From: Pyropia yezoensis
Taxonomy: Eukaryota > Rhodophyta > Bangiophyceae > Bangiales > Bangiaceae
Assembly: GCA_009829735.1 (NCBI GenBank)
Contig: CM020618.1
Coordinates: 1,677,547 to 1,741,546 of the forward strand
Direction of reading: 5' to 3'
Length of the DNA: 64,000 nt
Positions 32,441 to 42,454 of this stretch are shown here, piece by piece. The translations under genes and the position numbers were made by a program. Positions within the stretch are counted from its first letter, which is position 1. Each line of letters begins with the position of its first letter. The notes below the pieces were generated by a model. The model had not been told where the DNA came from and did no database searches. It was given only the letters and a program-made list of their open reading frames with translations.

Positions 32441-33535
32441 TTCACTCGAGCAATCCCGTTGAGAACCATCACGGCTCTGGATGTCACGTCGGCCTTCTGC
32501 GAGTACTGGATAGCTGCCTACGGCCCTCCAGACTCCGTCTTAACCGACAACGGTCCCCAGTTTGCATCCCTGTTCTTCCAAGGAGTCTGTGACCTGATGG
32601 GCATCAAGAACTTGTACACCACGACGTACCACCCTCAAACGAACGGTCAGGTGGAACGATTCAACCGGACCCTAGTGGACATGCTACGGCACTACGTGGA
32701 GGAGCACCAAGAAGACTGGGACGAGCTCCTGGCTGTCCTCACTCTAGCCTACAACTCCCGAGTTCACCGGACAACGGGAGTCGCTCCACTCGACTTTGTC
32801 ACCCCAAGGCGGCTGACCAACTTCTCCCTGGAAAGAATACCGGATGGTCTCCAGCCTGCACTGAAGTCAGGTCCCAAGGCAAAGGATGAGTTCCTGGAAC
32901 AACTAAAGCTCCTGCTCCCAAGAGTCAAGGAGTCAATCTCAAAGACCCAGGAGCGATACAAGCGGGACTATGACAAGGGTGTCCGGGAAAAGAACAAGGA
33001 ACTGGGTGGTGGCGACTGGGTTTTTGTGGACAACCATAGCAAGACCCGGGGGAAGCTGGACTCTAAGACGGATGGACCTTATGAGATTCTCAATACGGAT
33101 GGCTGGACCTTCCTTCTAGACGTGGATGGCTCTCCGTACCGGGTGAGCAGCGACCATGTCACCCGAGCTCCACCGCCAAGCCAACGGGACTTGACCCGGC
33201 GTAAGCGGACTGCGATACCCTGGCTATCCCAAGAAGAAGGTCGGGAATTTGTCTACGTCAAGTTTGTCGACCATGCCTGGAGAGATGGACGCCTGTACCT
33301 GCGAGTACGCTGGTTCGGCTTTAACCCAGCAGATGATACATGGGAACCCTCAAACCGGCTACCCATCGCGGACGTCTGTGCCTACACGCGACGGAACGGG
33401 ATCGAGGGCACTCCAGTGGCCAGAGCCGGCAAGATTCTGGAGTCGGACACGGAGGAGGACCAAGAGGACGGGGCCAACCAAGACCCTCGGGACGAGACGA
33501 GCTCGCCCGCAACGGATGCGGAACAAGAGGATTGA
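32198..33535 (+). CDS. pol: Integrase with C-terminal chromodomain
   Basis: The DDE catalytic core is visible: Asp in SMDILGPL, Asp in LTDNGPQF and Glu in TNGQVERFNRTL. The frame continues through a typical gypsy C-terminal region and ends with a chromodomain, FVYVKFVDHAW then YLRVRWFGFNPADDTWEPS, placing the element among chromoviruses, which target insertion through histone marks. The acidic tail ends at 33535. The true integrase frame begins upstream in the zinc-binding region; the ORF start at 32198 reflects an indel in this contig copy. Confidence 0.95.
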   Translation: MYASMRRHYYWETMASDVHKCLEACISCARNRLSQRKKTSKLRLFPAAEPFASLSMDILGPLPETSSGNIYLLIICDRFSKFTRAIPLRTITALDVTSAFCEYWIAAYGPPDSVLTDNGPQFASLFFQGVCDLMGIKNLYTTTYHPQTNGQVERFNRTLVDMLRHYVEEHQEDWDELLAVLTLAYNSRVHRTTGVAPLDFVTPRRLTNFSLERIPDGLQPALKSGPKAKDEFLEQLKLLLPRVKESISKTQERYKRDYDKGVREKNKELGGGDWVFVDNHSKTRGKLDSKTDGPYEILNTDGWTFLLDVDGSPYRVSSDHVTRAPPPSQRDLTRRKRTAIPWLSQEEGREFVYVKFVDHAWRDGRLYLRVRWFGFNPADDTWEPSNRLPIADVCAYTRRNGIEGTPVARAGKILESDTEEDQEDGANQDPRDETSSPATDAEQED

Positions 33536-33680
33536 GAAGAAGGGAACGGGTATATCAAGGATAACACGCAACGCAAGCATGGAACAATCAAGGAAAACAA
33601 GCACCCGCTCGAGCAACCCTTCTCTCCGCCTCTTCCCTCCTCGCTTCTCCCAAGACCCTCACCCTCCTTGCATCCAACTA

Positions 33681-35798
33681 CTACTCCCGGCGCGGACGCT
33701 GAGCCGCGGGAGTGTCCTCCGGCGTTGCCTCCGCGGTACGACGGGAACCGGAGGAAGACGGGATGACGTAGTGCGGTGGACGCGGCGCATCCCGGTATGA
33801 CGCCATCGGAGTAGTACCAGTAGTTGCCGGTGGCTCCCGCTCATCCAGATATGTCCGTCGGCGCCGCTGGAAGCCCGTGAAGGTCTCTGACCACTGCTGG
33901 GCCAGGCCATGCCGCGTCAAAGTCGCCAGAAGTTCGCCAACCACCGGGTTGTTCGACATCTGGCCGCTGTCCGCGCAAGCAAACACCCGGTCGACCACGT
34001 CGTTCAAGACGCTGGCGTAAGTACCCAGCACCAGGGAGGACCCGACGCCTTCAACCTGCACCGGAAGACGACCCAGCTGGTCTTCAATCATGCCGACGTC
34101 GTACTGGTCGCATGTTGGACCACCTTGGTTCAGGTACCAGTCAGGCACCCGGAAGCGGGTAAGGCGCAGAGTCGGCGCCGGAATCTCGAACCGGCCCGAG
34201 GATGACACTACCGGACGGTCCACAACGGCCCCCGAGACCGGAGTACCCAACTCCAGTGGAGGCACAGCGCCGCCGGCGTTGGAAGAAGGCGTCCGGGGTA
34301 GAGCGACCGGGGTAGTCGGCGACCGCACGGCCACTCCCAGACTCGCCGCAGACAAGCGCGGTGCCGGAGGAGCTTGAAGTACCGGCACAGCAGGAACAGG
34401 GCGCGGACGCGCCGGTGACGGTTCAGGCGAGGCAACCGGGGCGACAGGGGCAACCGGAGGAAGCGGAGCCGCCGCAGACGCCCGACCGACCGCCGCGGCC
34501 CATCCCGACTCCCGCACCGGCGGCCCAACTGGCAGAAGATCAAGGGCGGCCGGAGCAGGAAAGCTACCTAGCTGCGGCCACGCCGGAAGCGGCGTCGCCA
34601 GCTGCACCTTAGCCGGAGAAGACTGGTAGACCACCTGCGCCCAACCGTAGCCATCCCGACGCGGGCGGTTCTGGTCGGCAATCGCGTTCAAGAAGCTCCG
34701 GTCATGCACCGGTACCAGACGCCGGAAGTCGATCATCGCCTGGAAGAGCTCCTTGTACTCCTCGTCCTCGCTGCACAGGAAGTCGACGGTCAACTTGTCG
34801 ACAATCCAGACCATCAGGAGGTCGGGGAGAAACCAAAGCCGGTTGGACACCAAGACCTCGTGAAGCCAGTGGTTGGCCGCCAAGACTGTCATCTCGGACG
34901 TGTACATCATGTACGGGATTGAATGCAAGAAGCCCTTGATCGACGCCTGAGTCAAGGCGTCCAAGAAGTACCAGGTGCAAGGGATGCTGGAAGGAGCAAA
35001 CCCGACCGGGATCTCGACTTCCTGCTGCTGCGGGATGACCTTGGGGTAGTATGCCGCCCGGTTAGCCTTGTCCAGCTTCCAGAACTCCTGGTGGTTGCAG
35101 CTCACAAGGAAGTCACGCTGACGCCCGCGTCGCTCACCCTGCTCCCGTGCCGGCGACAACTTGGAGTATTTCCGGGTCAAGAAAGGCGGCTCCAGAGCGA
35201 CCATGCTCGGACGGGGGTCGCAGTTCAAGCTTCCCGACCCTTTGAGCGCCTCGTCCCAGACCTTGAGCGCCCGGTGGACGTATCCTTCCTCCTCCGGCCA
35301 CCGGAGAACGGACGCGGACACGCGACGCTCGGTCAAGGGTAGATCCAGTACCAGCGCGAAGGGGAGATCCTCCAGACGAGCAACCCAAGAGGAACCCGAG
35401 AAGCTCTGGGAGCGGTCTTGTGCCAGGCGCATCTGGTCCGCCGTATGAAGACGTGCCTTGTCCATCTCGGTCAAGACCCCGCGCTGGAGTTCCTTGCGCC
35501 AGAGGTCCATGCAATCCTGCTGGCACTGGGCCGCGCCGGCGTTGCCAACCACCGTGGAGTAACGCCGGGCCGCCAGAGGGTCCTGCCCAAGGAGCATCTC
35601 CGGGAGACCCTCCGGGGGGGCCTCGACCGGGTGCATCGCGGAAGCCGGGGGAACTCGATCCGTCCCCGCCGTGGCGACCGGCGCAGGCACCGACATCCGA
35701 GGAACCGGAGGCAGGAGAGGGGCACGACGACCCGAGTTCTCCTCCGCAACACTCGCCGCCGGAACCACGGGCCCAGCTTGGATCTCGGAACTGGACAT
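33681..35798 (-). CDS. Antisense ORF inside element C, unknown function
   Basis: An ATG at 35798 (MSSSEIQAGPVVP) opens 705 codons on the strand opposite gag-pol, ending 146 bp from the pol stop (convergent). The open frame extends further upstream into the 3' LTR but lacks a convincing start there. Residues ~100-400 have ordinary amino-acid composition, including DLWRKELQRGVLTEMDKARL and SFLNAIADQNRPRRDGYGW. Residues ~430-530 are Pro/Ala-rich, and a structured-looking part follows before a charged tail. No family is recognised and no signal peptide or clear membrane span is seen, so it is not an obvious envelope gene. Some plant gypsy elements carry antisense ORFs in this position, but relation is unproven. 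Confidence 0.65.
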   Translation of the reverse strand: MSSSEIQAGPVVPAASVAEENSGRRAPLLPPVPRMSVPAPVATAGTDRVPPASAMHPVEAPPEGLPEMLLGQDPLAARRYSTVVGNAGAAQCQQDCMDLWRKELQRGVLTEMDKARLHTADQMRLAQDRSQSFSGSSWVARLEDLPFALVLDLPLTERRVSASVLRWPEEEGYVHRALKVWDEALKGSGSLNCDPRPSMVALEPPFLTRKYSKLSPAREQGERRGRQRDFLVSCNHQEFWKLDKANRAAYYPKVIPQQQEVEIPVGFAPSSIPCTWYFLDALTQASIKGFLHSIPYMMYTSEMTVLAANHWLHEVLVSNRLWFLPDLLMVWIVDKLTVDFLCSEDEEYKELFQAMIDFRRLVPVHDRSFLNAIADQNRPRRDGYGWAQVVYQSSPAKVQLATPLPAWPQLGSFPAPAALDLLPVGPPVRESGWAAAVGRASAAAPLPPVAPVAPVASPEPSPARPRPVPAVPVLQAPPAPRLSAASLGVAVRSPTTPVALPRTPSSNAGGAVPPLELGTPVSGAVVDRPVVSSSGRFEIPAPTLRLTRFRVPDWYLNQGGPTCDQYDVGMIEDQLGRLPVQVEGVGSSLVLGTYASVLNDVVDRVFACADSGQMSNNPVVGELLATLTRHGLAQQWSETFTGFQRRRRTYLDEREPPATTGTTPMASYRDAPRPPHYVIPSSSGSRRTAEATPEDTPAAQRPRRE

Positions 35799-35970
35799 CC
35801 CGTCCAGACTCCGGGGAACGAGAGGGCCAAGGTGAAGGAGCGGAGGGGGGGGGGCAGAATCGGGGCAGGTGATCGTGACCGGGGTGAAGACGCTCGACCT
35901 CGGCACCGGTGTGGACGTGCTCGAGGCTGTGCACGGTGGCACCTGGTTCGGCCCGAGGACGTGCCGGACT

Positions 35971-35980
35971 AGGGAGGGAG
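35971..35980 (+). promoter_or_regulatory. Polypurine tract of element C
   Basis: AGGGAGGGAG lies three bases before the 3' LTR start at 35984, the position expected for plus-strand priming. Confidence 0.7.
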
Positions 35981-35983
35981 CTA

Positions 35984-36557
35984 TGTAGCATCCCTGGCCC
36001 CGACTTGGCGCCGACCCGGGACTGCAACCAGAGGGCACCAGGTGCCAGAACACGCCCGCCGTGTGGCGATGGTTGGCGGCCGTGGCCCGTGCCCGGCACT
36101 GGGATGCGGTGGACTACGCTATCCACACGCGAGAGGGGGATTTCTGATGTGTTTTTGCATATTTGTGAGGGACTTGATTTGAGAGAATTTGAGTGTGAGA
36201 TTAGTGAGTGGGAATAGAATTAGTAGTGATAGTGGCCCCCGACCTGACGAGGTTAGACTCGGGTCGGGGCCACTCGGGGTTATGGGGGGGGGCTACCGGG
36301 CCAACGTGCCGGGGTTCCCCCAGATGCACGTTAAGAGGGACAGCGAGGCGCCCTCGGCCCGCGCCCTCAGGGAAAAAGACAACTGCGCGTTTGCTTTCCT
36401 CTTCCCCGTGTGCACTACCGTGCGTATCTGTTTGCCCTGCAAGCAGGCACGTGAGGCAACAGGCATACCATTCTCGTAGTTCCCCTTTCTGCGTTACCTG
36501 TCCCTTTCCCCCGAGGGATATTGACACGTGTCTGAGAGGATCGAGTTTTATACCACA
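35984..36557 (+). repeat. 3' LTR of element C
   Basis: 574 bp, TGTAGCATCC to ATACCACA, matching the 5' LTR. It is followed by AGTAC, completing the target duplication. Confidence 0.95.
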
Positions 36558-39500
36558 AGTACCTGCCCCAACTTCAACAGGACGAAGCTCTTCCGCCACA
36601 TCAGGTCCGTACGCGCCGTCAGGAATAGGAGTGTCGGTGTGCGGCCGCTGACGTTCAGCGCCCTTGGTCGTCACAAGAAGACGGGACCCGGTGCGAGGGA
36701 TGCACATAGGACCAATGCGCCGGTTGTTGCGCTGGATCCCGCCATGAAGAGTCCTCCAAACAATCGCAGCAAGGAAGAGGTCGACGTTCTGCTTACTCAT
36801 GTATACCTCGCGACTGGCGCGTTGCAGCTCGCTGGCGAGGTACTGCGCCGTTGTCATCAGCCGCCCTTCGCCACAGCTTGCAATCGCGGGATCGTCGACG
36901 GCCACCCTGTTGTGGATGAAGCAAAACTCCGTGGCGTCGAGGACGTCGGCCTCATGACGTTCCCGCAAGGTGGCCTCGTCTGGTAAAGCCTGGTGGAAGT
37001 GACGCAGGTATGAACGAAGGTGAAACCGAGTCCGCGATGGTGTCCCCGTCCGCAGCGCGTTCGTGTAGATCGTGTAGCCCCGCTCGTGAAGTTCCTCGTG
37101 CCCTACCGTGTACAGCAGCCGCGCGTGGACCTCCGCCGCCGTCACGTGGCGCTCAATCTCGGACGGGGCGTCGTTAATATTCCACATGTAGGGCTGCTCC
37201 GAAGCGATGCCGTGAGTGACCTCCCAGCGCCCATAAAGCGTGACGTGCTGGTCAATGGCAATGAAGTCCTCGGTGTCGACAACGCCACGAGCCGGGTGGT
37301 CATCTGGTAGAAGCTCGGCAAAGCGAGGCAGGTCTGACGTCTTCCGGGTCGCCATTCTCTGCCGGTCGGCTCGCGACATCTGCGCGGGCGTGTCTGGCAT
37401 GTCGGGCGGCGGTTGCGGGAACGCATCGGCACCCGTGGAACCACCGTCCCCTTCCACTCCACGTGAGGATGGTGCATTCTCCGCAGAGCCCGCTGCTTTG
37501 TCACCGCCACCGCCGTCGGATGACCCTACCGCCCGCGACCGTTTGCTCGCCCCATCTGGACAATCCGAGCCGCCATCAGGTGCCGGCCGCTTTGTGCCAC
37601 CACCTTCCGTCGTGGGCGTCGTTTCCGCCCGACCCGTGTCGACGCGGGCGACCGCAGCAGCTGCTGGCATCGCCGACGGATGCCCCCCCCCAGGCGTTGT
37701 AGGCGCGGTGCCCGCCCGACACGGCTCTACAGGGGCGACGGCAGCAGCCGCTGTTGCGGGAGCCGGCGGTTGTCCTCCACCGGGCGTTGAGGGCGCCGTG
37801 GCCGCCCGACCTGGCTCGATAGAGCCGACGGCGGCGGCGGGTGTAGGCGTTGGCGGTTGTTCATGACCAGGCGTCATGCCCGCCGCCTCGCTCGTGGCGG
37901 GCTCGGGGGGCCGCTCTGCAGATGGCTGAGGACCTCCAGGAGCACCGCCAGTCGCCGAGTTCGTACTGGTTGGCGGGCGCAAAGGAGAAATCTCGTCTCG
38001 AGCGTCACCGCTGACTCCACCTGGGCCTTCCTCTCCGCCACCACCCACCGAGGGTCCGGCGGGCACGATTACGGCGTCATGTTCTTTCTGGACCGCCGCG
38101 GGATCGACGTTGTCGGAAGGCCCTCTTGGACCGGCTTGCTCGGCTGCCGGGACAGCAGAAGAAGGCGGGCCGCCATCACTCCCAGCTTGGCCCGACGGTG
38201 AAGACACCTTTCCAGGGCCGCCCGCCCCATCGTCGGCACCCTTTTTGCCACCGCTACCACCGTCGGCGTCGACAGCGTCACCTCCGCTTCGGGTTGCGGC
38301 ACCACCAGTTCCGGCGTCAACTTGATTGGGTGCTGCAGCGTCGCCTTCGGTGTTGCCGCCTGTGCCACTCACATTGACGCCGCCACCGCCGGCGAGGGCA
38401 CGACGTGCGGGCAACGGCGTCGGTGGGGTGGGATCTTGCGGCATCGTCGGCCGCACCCATTCCGCGATCAAGGCACACCAGTCACCCCAGTGCTTCTGGA
38501 AAAATCCATGGGCGCGGGCCGCCTCGACGCCAACAGACTCGGTGGCGCCGCGCTTCACGCCGAGGGCCTTGGCTTTCTTGCCCTTGCGCTGGCCTTTGCC
38601 CTTGCCTGCAGGCCGACCCGATGACTGGCGCTTGCCCTTGCTCTTACGCCCGCCCGGGTCCGCCTCCTCCTCGTCTTCATCCAGCTCCTCTTGTTCGTCG
38701 TCGTCCGAGGCCTCTACGTCGGATGCGGACTCGACCTGAGTGCCCCCACCTTCTACGTCGTTCACGTCGTACTCCATAAAGAGGGCAGTCAGGTGCGCTG
38801 TCATTGTCTCGCCGCCAAGGAAGGGGTGCACAAGGCCCCACATGTTGGCCACATCAAAGTCCGGGCCAACCTCGTAGGAGCCATGGACAAGAAAGTCACG
38901 AGCACCTTCATCCTCCTGCGACGACTCAGAGTCGCTGGCTATGCTGCCCGTCTCCTTGTTCATAGCGCTCATGAGCCGCAGGATCTTGACTTGATACCCC
39001 GCCGGCTGCTTCTGCTGCAACTTGTCAATCCTCTTCTGCCGGGGGGCGTTGCGCGCTGTGATGCGCCGCTCATGACGACGTGCGTCCCGCTCGGCCGGGG
39101 ACTCGATGTTGTCAATGGCGCGCTTGCGCTCAATCACTTTTTCAACGTACTGCTTGCGCGCCGCCAGAGTGCTCGCCACCTGCTGCGCCGACGCGCCTTC
39201 CAGCTGACGCTTGGCCACCCGCACTGCGACACGCAGGTGGTTGAGGAAGACCAAGAGGACAGTAAAGAACATACTGTCGCACCCTTGCTTGAGCCGGTTC
39301 GGCGGCACACCAGCAGGCTTGGCCACCCCCGTCCACAACCACGCAATCTCGAGCATCTTGTCGCGCACAATGTCTGCATCCTCACGGGGCGTTCCAGGAC
39401 AAAAGATGAACGCCGGGGAGACCAGCCCCTCGCAGGCCAGGGAGCTTTCCCCCGCTTGAGGCGCAGGCCGGTCCTTTTTCTTCTTGATCGCCCGCACCAT

Positions 39501-41084
39501 CATTCGGTCGGCTTCCAGGATGGTCAGGTAGCGCATCAGGCGCTTCTGGGTGAGCGGACTCACCGCCAGCATGATACCGATCGTCACGAACCGCTTGAGG
39601 GACTGCAGCTGCACAGGGACACCCTTGTTGGAGCTCGGCACGTTGCCGCTCTTGAGCAGCTGCTCTGCCGTTTTTCCCACGTTCACATTGCCCGGCGCCA
39701 GCTGCAAGTTCTGCGTCCTCGCCATGGCCCCCATGATGTGGGTGGACCACTGCAGCTGATGGCCGGTGGACATAGGCAGAGGCGTGAGGGCCCCCGCATT
39801 GGCGGCTCCTGCCTCGAGGAGAATCTCCACGTCTGTCATGGGCTTGCCGTCCTTAAGCTCCTTGACTGCCATTTCCACAGCGGAAGCCGGCGCGCTGCCA
39901 AACTGGTCTTTGAGCTTACGCTCAAGGATGATGCACAGCGCCGTCAGCCGGTGGGCCCCGTCGACAAGGATGTACCGCCCAGGCTTCTTTGGGTTGGGCG
40001 TCACTTGAATGACGCCATTCGTAGGGATGTAGCCAAAGCTGGTAAACTTTCGAATGAAGTTCTTGACCCACTTGTCGGAGATCTCGCGCGCCGTGTTCTC
40101 GAGGAAGTCGACCTTGTCCAGCTGGATGACCTCGGAGCGAACCTTGTACAGCTGTGACTTGGGCTTCAGCGTCATCTTGGGGACGATCTTGTCATCGTTT
40201 GGGAGCTCTCGAAACGCATCGCTGCCAGCGTCCACGTTGCCTTCATTAATGTCGCTAACGAACGTGGCGTCGATGGTGTCGACGTTATCGCCGCCCGAGC
40301 GCTGCCTCGAAACATCGCCTTCCTCTTCCGCTTCGTCAATGTCCGACGCTAAGCGACCCGCCTCGGCCGAGGGTTCCGATTCCGCAAGACGTACCGCCCG
40401 GCGCTTGGCATGTTGGTCCTCCGTTGGGCCACCGCCGGATCGCGCAGCCCGAGTGTGAGTACGACGCGTCACCCGGTCAAGGTCACCGGATGATGCCGAA
40501 GAACTCTCGTTGGCGCGGTCCGCTCGACCGTCAGCAGAACCGGCGGCACTGCGGCGCGGCTCCCGGTCAGCAAAAGATGAAGAGCCTCCTCCCGTGCCGG
40601 AGGAGCCCCGCACAGGTCCAATGGCACCAGCGATTGACGCCTCACCGCCACGATCGCCTCCGCGGCCGCCTCCCACGCGGCCGCCGCCACGGCCACCGCC
40701 ACCGCCACGACCGCCACGTCCAGGGCGCTGGCTACCGTCCGCAGCCCCAGCAGCTTGGTCCTCACCACCGCTTGAAACCCCGCCGCCGCCACGGTCTCCG
40801 CCGCGGCCTTTAGAACCCGCAGAGGTCAGGCCGACACCCTGCATTACTGCCTCGGCAGCGCCACCGCCACCGCCCACGGCAGCCTCACCAACAGCTGATG
40901 GGGCGTTGCCGCCATGGCCGCGATCATCGTCACCAGGAGACGAAGCACGGGCGGCAACAATATCCCCAAAGCTTCCACCCGCGCCCACTTCCGCTGCGAC
41001 CGCCGCCCCGCGGTCCTGACCACGCCCACGACCGCCGCGACCGCGCGTTCCACGACCGGATCCGGTCGAACGCTTGCGCGCCAT
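36558..41084 (-). CDS. ParB-like / 2-oxoglutarate oxygenase fusion, main part
   Basis: The ATG at 41084 starts MARKRSTGSGRG, an RG-rich N-terminus resembling the paralogue at 63647. Around residue 375 a ParB-like fold motif is seen, YILVDGAHRLTALCII, preceded by GVIQVTPNPKK. A helical region follows, then a long acidic, Ala/Pro/Gly-rich stretch (about 750-1300). From about 1300 there is a conserved region and the first half of a 2-oxoglutarate/Fe(II) oxygenase site, RQRPHTD (His1482, Asp1484). Coding reaches residue 1509 at 36558, where gypsy C is inserted between the HxD and the distal His; the rest is at 23409-23945. ParB-like domains bind DNA palindromes or act as nucleases. The oxygenase could modify DNA, RNA or protein, and its substrate is unknown. 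As it stands the gene is disrupted. Confidence 0.85.
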
Positions 41085-41289
41085 CGGCGCAGAGAGAGTC
41101 TGCCGCGCGCGCGCGGCGCGAATTCGGCAAGAGCAGCCGCGATCTCCCACCAAACCGGCTCCCCAGCGTTCGCCGCCCACCCTGCAGCCAGCCTGGCTCG
41201 CGCAAAAAAGGGCACAACCACTCGGGCGCTGCGCCCTATCGCGGACGCCAGCCACCTCCACGCCCAACTACAGCAGGCCTCGTCACCGC

Positions 41290-41830
41290 AAAGTACGCCC
41301 AAAGGCACCCACCACCAACACGCCCGGCGGACCCACACGGCTGCCTGCGATGCCACCTGCAACCCCACAGCAGTACCACCCACGCCCCCGCCGAGCTGCA
41401 CCGCTGCACTCGGCCCCGCGAGGCAGACGGCCAAGCACCACCCTCAGGCCGCAGACGCAGGCACGGACCCACCGCCACCTGGCGGGCGTCAGAGCCACCT
41501 ACGCCCAAACACACACCTCTCACCCACACGCACAACAGACACACGGCTGCCAGCGATGCCCCCAGGCACCGCACAGCAGCACCACACAGGCCCCCGCCGA
41601 GCTGCACCGCTGCACTCGGCCCCGCGAGGCAGACGGCCAAGCACCACCCTGAGGCCGCAGACGCAAGCACGGACCCACCGCCACCTGGCGGGCGTCAGAG
41701 CCACCTACGCCCAAACACACAGCTCTCACCCACACGAGCAACAGACGCACGGCTGCCAGCGATGCCCCCAGGCACCGCTCAGCAGCACCACTCACGCCCG
41801 CGCCGCGAGCGAACACACAGAAGCGCACAC
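41290..41830. repeat. 206-bp tandem repeat, about 2.6 copies
   Basis: Marker GGCTGCC(T/A)GCGATGCC recurs at 41339, 41545 and 41751, exactly 206 bp apart. Units are C-rich on the plus strand (CACCGCCACCTGGCGGGCGT and similar). The period is not a multiple of three, so the long ORFs across it are unlikely to be coding. It lies upstream of the ParB-oxygenase ATG. Confidence 0.9.
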
Positions 41831-42337
41831 ACCAGCCGCACAGAGATCGCGGGGTGAAACAGCTGCAGAGGGGACAAACGCATGCACGACAGCATGCAAC
41901 GCAGACTCCAAGACGGCAGAGCACGGGGGCACCACGCGACTCATCGCCGAAGGAAAAAGAGTCAAGGCAGTTTCCAGTACTGTAAACGTTCCGTCGGCGA
42001 CTGACCCCCCCCAAGAAGATTTGTTCGTAATTTCATACAATCGAAACCATTCACAAGGAACAAATGGACGACACAGCATACCAAATGGCGCGTACAGCCA
42101 CATACCACACCCCTCCTCACGCGGCTCTGGATAATCGCAGCTCAGAGAGGCCGCCTCAATGTCGTCACGAGTATGCCCTGGGCAGAAAAAGGAGCGTTCC
42201 GCTGACCAAAGTCTGGAAATTTGCTGCGCATTTGACACTTGAGACCTGAATACTACCAATTCGAAATCTTGGTACAACAAGTACGATTAAATATATTTTC
42301 GAACTGAATCGACTGTCAGGACTCGGACGCCGACCCG

Positions 42338-42369
42338 AGTGAGCGTTTATAGTACTATAAACACTCACT
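42338..42369. repeat. 32-bp palindrome in the helicase/ParB-oxygenase spacer
   Basis: Same palindrome as in the 22967-23216 iterons, with core TTATAGTACTATAA and arms AGTGAGcG / CACTCACT (one mismatch). A single copy lies 86 bp from the helicase stop codon and about 1.25 kb upstream of the ParB-oxygenase ATG. Confidence 0.9.
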
Positions 42370-42454
42370 TGAGATGCCCATCCTGGGTCCACCTGTGTGC
42401 ATGCCCCAGGTACCGATGATACATTGCGGCGACATTCTTTAACGTGCACGAACA

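Larger units (their letters stand above)
23951..36557 (+). mobile_element. Ty3/gypsy chromovirus element C (young, with antisense ORF)
   Basis: Two 574-bp direct LTRs with TG...CA ends bound the element. Five-base target duplications AGTAC lie at 23946-23950 and 36558-36562. Inside are an 18-base primer-binding site, gag, a pol read in the -1 frame (protease, RT, RNase H, integrase, chromodomain), a large antisense ORF and a purine tract before the 3' LTR. The 12.6-kb span includes an N gap with duplicated contig ends; the real element is about 9.65 kb. The LTRs appear identical, so insertion was recent. It splits the ParB-oxygenase gene. Confidence 0.95.

Noticed and set aside
33681..35798. 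Retroviral-type envelope gene in gypsy C
   Set aside because: The ORF is antisense and shows no signal peptide or clear transmembrane segment.
36201..36557. C-terminal extension of the ParB-oxygenase ORF into ...CGIKLDPLRHVSIS
   Set aside because: This is LTR sequence read antisense. The same translation occurs at the LTR at 24168-24524 and in the LTR at 16359.
41236..41834. Several Cys/Trp/Gly-rich ORFs over the 206-bp repeats, up to 253 codons in the second copy
   Set aside because: The repeat period is not a multiple of three, so the same sequence is read in different frames in successive units. These are composition artefacts.
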